Source: Theodoxus fluviatilis
Lineage: Eukaryota; Mollusca; Gastropoda; Cycloneritida; Neritidae
Length of the DNA: 45,000 nt
Assembly: GCA_034096865.1 (NCBI GenBank)
Contig: JAWQFJ010000585.1
Coordinates: 90,001 to 135,000 of the forward strand
Direction of reading: 5' to 3'
In this document: positions 11,030-45,000 of the stretch, piece after piece
How the letters are laid out: each line of letters opens with the position of its first letter
Position numbering within the stretch: the first letter of the stretch is position 1
Position numbers and translations under genes: made by a program
Notes under the pieces: generated by a model
What the model saw: only the letters and a program-made list of their open reading frames with translations
Database searches by the model: none
What the model was told of the DNA's origin: nothing

Positions 11030-11990
11030 TGCTTGTGGTTGTGGTGCTGTAATCTATGGTGGTAGTGTTTGTATAGTTGTGATGCTGGTGCTGTAATCTA
11101 TGGTGGTAGTGTTTGTATGGTTGTGGTGGTGATGGTGGTGCTGTAATCTATGGTGGTAGTGTTTGTATAGTTGTGATGCTGGTGCTGTAATCTATGGTGG
11201 TAGTGTTTGTATGGTTGTGGTGCTGATGGTGGTGCTGTAATCTATGGTGGTAGTGTTTGTATAGTTGTGATGCTGGTGCTGTAATCTATGGTGGTAGTGT
11301 TTGTATAGTTGTGATGCTGGTGCTGTAATATATGGTGGTAGTGTTTGTATGGTTGCGGTGCTGGTGCTGTCATTTATGGTGGTAGTGACTGTAAAGTTCT
11401 GATGGTGGTGCTGTTATCTGTAGTGGTAGAGATTGTATAGTTGGGGTGGTGGTGCTGTAATATATGGTGGTAGTATTTGTATAGTTGTGGTGGTGGTGGT
11501 GGTGGTGATGATGCTGTTATCTATGGTGGTAGTGATTGTATAGTTGTGGTGGTGGTGCTGTAATATATGGTGGTAGTATTTGTATAGTTGTGGTGGTGGT
11601 GGTGGTGGTGGTGACGTTGATATATATGGTGGTAGTGATTGTATAATTGTGGTGCTGATGGTGGTGCTGTTATCTGTGGTGGTAGTGATTGTTTAGCTGT
11701 GGTGGTGGTCGTGCTGTTATACATGGTTGTAGTGGTTGTATAGTTGTGATGGTGATGGCGTTGATATATATGGTGTTAGTGATTGTATAGTTGTAGTGGT
11801 AGTGTGTTTTCTATGGTGGTAGTGATTGTATCGTTGTGGTGGTAGTGTGGTTTCTATGGTGGTAGTGATTGTATCGTTGTGGTGGTGGTGGTGGTGCCGT
11901 TATATACTGTGGCAGTGATTGTATACATGTAGTTGTGGTGGTGGTGGCGAAGTTGTGGTGAGTTGTTATATACGTTGGTAGTGATGGCGT
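11030..11990. repeat. 44-bp minisatellite
   Basis: Tandem copies of a unit containing CTATGGTGGTAGTGTTTGTA and TAGTTGTGATGCTGGTG; period 44 bp in clean copies near 11050-11340, with longer variants carrying added GGT triplets. It decays rightward into the GGT array. Confidence 0.9.
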
Positions 11991-12059
11991 AGTTGTGGTG
12001 GTGGTGATTAATGGCGCTAGTGATGATATAGTTGTGATAGTGGTGGTGCTGTTATCTAC

Positions 12060-14655
12060 GGTGATAGTGATAGTGGTGGCAGTCGTGGAGGCAGCAGTGG
12101 TGGTCACAGTAGTGGTGGTGGCAGTCGTGGTGGTGGCAGTAGTGGAGGCAGCAGTGGTGGTGGCAGTCGTGGTGGTGGCAGTCGTGGTGGTGGCAGTAGT
12201 GGTGGCAGCAGTGGTGGTGGCAGTCGTGGTGGTGGCAGTAGTGGTGGTGGCAGTAGTGGTGTGGTGGTGGCAGTAGTGGTGTTGGTGGCATAATGAGTGG
12301 TGGAGGCAGTAGTGGTGGTGGTGGTGGCAGTATGAGTGGTGGCAGTAGTGGTGGTGGCAGTAGTGGTGGTGGCAGCAGTGGTGGTGGTGGTGGCAGTAGT
12401 GGTGGTGGTGGTGGCAGTATGAGTGGTGGCAGCAGTGGTGGTGGTGGTGGCAGTAGTGGTGGTGGTGGTGGCAGTATGAGTGGTGGCAGCAGTAGTGGTG
12501 GTGGTGGCAGTAGTGGTGGTGGTGGTGGCAGTATGAGTGGTGGCAGCAGTAGTGGTGGTGGTGGTGGCAGTATGAGTGGTGGCAGCAGTAGTGGTGGTGG
12601 TGGTGGCAGTATGAGTGGTGGCAGCAGTAGTGGTGGTGGTGGTGGCAGTAGGAGTGGTGGCAGCAGTAGTGGTGTGGTGGGGCAGTAGTGGTGGTGACGG
12701 TAGTGGTGGCAGTAGTGGTGGTGGCAGGCAGTAGTGGTGGTGGTGGTGGCAGTATGAGTGGTGGCAGCAGTAGTGGTGGTGGTGGTGGCAGTATGAGTGG
12801 TGGCAGCAGTAGTGGTGGTGGTGGTGGCAGTATGAGTGGTGGCAGCAGTAGTGGTGGTGGTGGTGGCAGTATGAGTGGTGGCAGCAGTGGTGGTGGCAGT
12901 AGTGGTGGTGGCAGTAGTGGTGGTGGCAGTAGTGGTGGTGGCAGTAGTGGTGGTGGCAGTCGTGGTGACAGTCGTGGTGGTGGCAGTAGTGGTGGTGGCA
13001 GTAGTGGTGGTGGTGGTGGCAGTATGAGTGGTGGCAGTAGTGGTGGTGGCAGTAGTGGTGGTGGTGGTGGCAGTATGAGTGGTGGCAGTAGTGGTGGTGG
13101 TGGTGGCAGTATGAGTGGTGGCAGCAGTGGTGGTGGCAGTGGTGGTGGTGGCAGTATGAGTGGTGGCAGTAGTGGTGGTGGTGGTGGCAGTATGAGTGGT
13201 GGCAGCAGTGGTGGTGGTGGTGGCAGTATGAGTGGTGGCAGTAGTGGTGGTGGTGGTGGCAGTATGAGTGGTGGCAGCAGTGGTGGTGGTGGTAGTGGTG
13301 GTGGAGGCAGTAGTGGTGGTGGTGGTGGCAGTATGAGTGGTGGCAGCAGCAGTGGTGGTGGTGGTGGCAGTATGAGTGGTGGCAGTATGAGTGGTGGCAG
13401 TGGTGGTGGTGGCAGTATGAGTGGTGGCAGCAGTGGTGGTGGTGGTGGCAGTATGAGTGGTGGTGGTGGCAGTATGAGTGGTGGCGGCAGTAGTGGTGGT
13501 GGTGGCAGTATGAGTGGTGGCAGCAGTAGTGGTGGTGGTGGTGGTGGCAGTATGAGTGGTGGTGGCAGTAGTGGTGGTGGTGGTGGCAGTATGAGTGGTG
13601 GCAGCAGTAGTGGTGGTGGTGGTGGCAGTATGAGTGGTGGTGGCAGTAGTGGTGGTGGTGGTGGCAGTATGAGTGGTGGCAGCAGTAGTGGTGGTGGTGG
13701 TGGCAGTATGAGTGGTGGTGGCAGTAGTGGTGGTGGTGGTGGCAGTATGAGTGGTGGCAGCAGTAGTGGTGGTGGTGGTGGCAGTATGAGTGGTGGCAGC
13801 AGTAGTGGCTGTGGTGGTGGCAGTAGTGGTGGTGGTGGTGGCAGTATGAGTGGTGGCAGCAGTAGTGGCTGTGGTGGAGGCAGTATGAGTGGTGGCAGTA
13901 TGAGTGGTGGCAGTAGTGGTGGTGGTGGTGGCAGTATGAGTGGTGGTGGCAGTAGTGGTGGTGGTGGTGGCAGTATGAGTGGTGGCAGCAGTAGTGGTGG
14001 TGGTGGTGGCAGTATGAGTGGTGGCAGCAGTAGTGGCTGTGGTGGAGGCAGTATGAGTGGTGGCAGTATGAGTGGTGGCAGTAGTGGTGGTGGTGGTGGC
14101 AGTATGAGTGGTGGCAGTAGTGGTGGTGGTGGTGGCAGTATGAGTGGTGGCAGCAGTAGTGGTGGTGGTGGTGGCAGTATGAGTGGTGGTGGCAGTAGTG
14201 GTGGTGGTGGTGGCAGTATGAGTGGTGGCGGCAGTAGTGGTGATGGTGGTGGCAGTACGAGTGGTGGCAGTAGTGGTGGTGGTGGTGGCAGTATGAGTGG
14301 TGGCGGCAGTAGTGGTGATGGTGGTGGCAGTACGAGTGGTGGCAGTAGTGGTGGTGGTGGTGGCAGTATGAGTGGTGGCAGCAGTAGTGGTGGTGGTGGT
14401 GGCAGTATGAGTGGTGGTGGCAGTAGTGGTGGTGGTGGTGGCAGTATGAGTAGTGGCAGCAGTAGTGGCTGTGGTGGAGGCAGTATGAGTGGTGGCAGTA
14501 GTGGTGGTGGTGGTGGCAGTATGAGTGGTGGCAGCAGTAGTGGCTGTGGTGGCAGTATGAGTGGTGGCGGCAGTAGTGGTGGTGGTGGCAGTATGAGTGG
14601 TGACAGTAGTGGTGGTGGTGGCAGTATGAGTGGTGGCAGCATTAGTAGTGGTGGA
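12060..14655. repeat. GGT/GCAGT minisatellite in EPRS intron 21
   Basis: 2.6 kb of GGTGGTGGCAGTATGAGTGG-type units of mostly 36-42 bp, phased in multiples of three so both strands are open for hundreds of codons (Gly/Ser-rich on +, Pro/Leu-rich on -). G-rich on the plus strand. It starts about 15 bp from the donor of EPRS exon 21. Confidence 0.95.
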
Positions 14656-14669
14656 AGCAGTAGCATTAC

Positions 14670-42779
<28,110 letters not shown>

Positions 42780-43034
42780 TGTGGAGAGCGCTGCCTCACA
42801 CGTATATTGCAACGAGACGAAATTGTTTGTTTCTCGATAAGCAGAGCAGCATGCACTGGTCAGAAAGGACGGTTTCACCGGCTGCGTCGCAGTGCGCGTG
42901 GTTTTGTAGTCAACCGAAAAACGAGGATGACGAAACGTGTGGAAATGTACTTTTGAGTGCACACTATCTTATCACCCTCTGATACAACCCACACATATTA
43001 TAATACGTACACTGAACTAAAAATGGGGCTCTTG

Positions 43035-43076
<42 letters not shown>

Positions 43077-43336
43077 GCCTTCAATTTTTATTATGCCAGC
43101 AGGATCTTTTATTCCACGAGTCAGGATTGTCATAGTTATCTCCCTTGCTTTCAGAACGAGACTTGTCCGTGTGTCCCTTCCTGCCAACTCGACTAGACTC
43201 GGCACAACTCAGGCGGTGTCATTCACACCGTTAAAGGGCTGGCGTGGCACTCCCAATAAATTACGGAGCCTCTTAAAGGAACTTTAATTGGGGATTTCGG
43301 ATTCATTTCTGCGGTGATAAGGAACTGTACGAGAAG
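42780..43336. promoter_or_regulatory. Putative divergent promoter / 5' UTR region
   Basis: Lies between the EPRS start codon (minus) and a candidate plus-strand first exon. It is richer in CpG than the introns (for example CGGCTGCGTCGCAGTGCGCG near 42880-42898) and contains a G homopolymer. No TATA box close to either start was recognised. Transcription starts are unknown. Confidence 0.4.
43038..43074. repeat. G homopolymer of about 37 bases
   Basis: Uninterrupted G run inside the putative divergent promoter. Confidence 0.95.
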
Positions 43337-43364
43337 ATGGATGTGCCGTCTGGTTTCAGACAGC
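43337..43364 (+). CDS. Candidate first coding exon of a divergently transcribed gene
   Basis: AAGATGG start context, nine codons MDVPSGFRQ plus one base, then the donor CAGC|GTAAGT. I do not recognise the protein from nine residues and found no second exon up to 45000. The open frame beyond the donor is taken as intronic. Confidence 0.3.
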
Positions 43365-44577
43365 GTAAGTGTACGTCAAACTTTTCTAACGTTCTGTTTG
43401 TTGTGAGAAGCTTGTGCCTACTCCTGCTCCTAGTTGAGTGCTTCGCTGAAATGACAGATCTCGCAGTCTCAAACCGCTGCCTCCAGATAGATTTTTGGAT
43501 GCTTCCTTTCCGTCCCTTATGCAGTTTTCGGTTTGCTCTCCCCTGGATGAAATTATATCAGTCGGTGTGCTTCCCCATGTCTTTCGTTGCATTGCGTTGA
43601 AGTTGAACTTAAAAATAAGATTAATTTTCCCTCGATCAAGTATAATGACATTAGTTCTGCACAGCCATCGCGTGAAACCGGTCAAAGCTGCAATGCTGTG
43701 TCCGTTAGTATCATTTGCTGACTCATTACGATCCTAAGGAATTATATGTCGGTGTTGTGATCAACTGTACATAGTGATACTGATAGTGTGAGAAGTCACC
43801 AATCGTTAGTGTAATTCCTATTCGCTTCGTTGTTGTGCAGTGTAATGTGAAAGTAAATAGTGTTTTAGTTTCAGGGAAAACGTTGATATCACTTTGAAAT
43901 GTTTCTTGTTTTCAAAGGCACATATATTGTCACAGCACTCAGTTCGTTACCTTCATAAGTGTCGTGCCTCTCATCGATTGTGGTTGCTGTAATGAACACG
44001 GTATGTATCGCAATTCGTATGGTAGATGATCATGGTGGCTAAGGTGTTCTTCATTGCTTCCATGTCATGCTGCTCTGTAGTCTTCAGCCATCACCACATT
44101 TTCATCACCCTAAAAATAATGCTTATCCCACGCACCATTGCTTGCTTTAGCTGAATCTCACAGCTTAATTTGTTAAAAAGAACATGCATCCTCAGATAGA
44201 TGTCATGAATAAACCAAGGAGAGAGAGAGAGAGAGCAGCTTCCTGTATATGCTCACTTGTTGTACTTCCACATGTAACAAGATTTGTGCCTAATCTTTCT
44301 AAATGTTATTTTTAAGTACCTGTAGATGAATTTGTTTATGTTATCTGCCTCATACTTAGACTCCGGCAGCTAGCTGTCTTTGTAAATGCTTTTCCCCCTT
44401 ACCTAGTTGAGAACATCATGGTTACAACTTTTGGTTAAACTTTTTAGTGTAAACTTCCATCAAACATTATGCTGGTTTTTAACTTGTCAACATGAAGCTT
44501 GAGATAAAAGTGACTGAACATCTTGGGAGGAATAACCCCCACATAAAACCTACAGTTGTATTGCTAGAATGCTCAAA

Positions 44578-44578
<1 letters not shown>
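43365..44578 (+). other. Probable first intron of the divergent gene
   Basis: A/T-rich sequence with a short GA run at 44220-44236; no exon, repeat family or RNA gene recognised. Confidence 0.5.

Positions 44579-44665
<87 letters not shown>
44579..44665. repeat. GT microsatellite
   Basis: About 86 bp of uninterrupted GT. Confidence 0.97.
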
Positions 44666-44666
<1 letters not shown>

Positions 44667-45000
44667 AAGCACACACTAAAGTCAGTAACCATGCTACACA
44701 TATATTTTCATTTGTGGTGGGGGCCGCTTTACATGTTCCTTTCCTCTTTCCTGAAAGTTTTTCTTTTCTTTTCACCCTCAGTATTGCACATGGCCCAGGT
44801 GCACAAATCATAGCACTTCTCCCCAAATGTGATTTTTGATGAACTTGAGCAATAAAATTAAAAGCTGCATTATGGGTGAATGGTTTGGATCTGCTGTGGA
44901 ATCAATTCAATTTCTTGCTGATATCATGATAACATAACTGCTGTTATGATAAGCTCATATTGGAAAAGGAAAGTCTTGATTTGGAGGGTGAAGGGATGTG
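44666..45000. other. No recognised feature
   Basis: T-rich unique sequence to the window edge. Confidence 0.5.

Noticed and set aside
43386..43600. Plus-strand open frame with a hydrophobic, signal-peptide-like stretch (CLLLLLVECFAEM)
   Set aside because: It is the read-through of the candidate exon past a strong donor, and an ordinary T-rich intron gives such stretches.

Overview
This window looks like the nuclear genome of an invertebrate, most probably a mollusc (gastropod-like). The evidence is many small exons with GT-AG introns, a bifunctional-type glutamyl-prolyl-tRNA synthetase, CR1/L2-like and RTE-like LINEs, and very dense micro- and minisatellites. The phylum is an inference. No bacterial genes, CRISPR arrays, rRNA or tRNA genes were seen.

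The backbone is one minus-strand gene, EPRS. I could place 21 coding exons from the start codon at 42779 down to 14670. They total 2547 nt (849 codons), every splice phase fits, and the protein runs from a GST-like N-terminal domain through the GluRS catalytic core (HVGH and VMSKR signatures) and anticodon-binding barrels into WHEP repeat 1 and the first half of WHEP repeat 2. The remaining WHEP repeats and the ProRS half are not in the window. One intron (after exon 14) has a GC donor. At 43337 a short plus-strand ATG exon with a good donor may be the start of a divergently transcribed neighbour.

Layout on the plus axis: 1-4050 is a 21-bp minisatellite ending on the splice acceptor of a plus-strand sushi/CCP exon (4052-4282). 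About 4411-10570 is a CR1/L2-type LINE whose intact ORF1 carries a 2A-like ribosome-skipping motif and whose ORF2 is dead. 10571-14660 holds microsatellites, a 44-bp minisatellite and a 2.6-kb GGT/GCAGT minisatellite. 14670-42779 is EPRS. Its introns carry a 910-bp solo LTR with a perfect 5-bp target duplication, a foldback element, a 4.6-kb 17-bp satellite, an element packed with AAGGTCA motifs, an LTR-like segment, a 5'-truncated RTE-like LINE, and a MITE with perfect 56-bp inverted repeats nested in a microsatellite-associated repeat. 42780-43336 is the putative divergent promoter with a G homopolymer.

The most unusual structural theme is that four minisatellite arrays of unrelated sequence start at or within about 15 bp of exon-intron junctions, and a fifth lies within 50 bp. 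Two of them contain the splice-site sequence inside the repeat unit. The second theme is that 14.6 kb left of EPRS exon 21 contains no further EPRS exon but does contain an opposite-strand sushi exon, so this is either a very large intron with a nested gene fragment or an assembly join.
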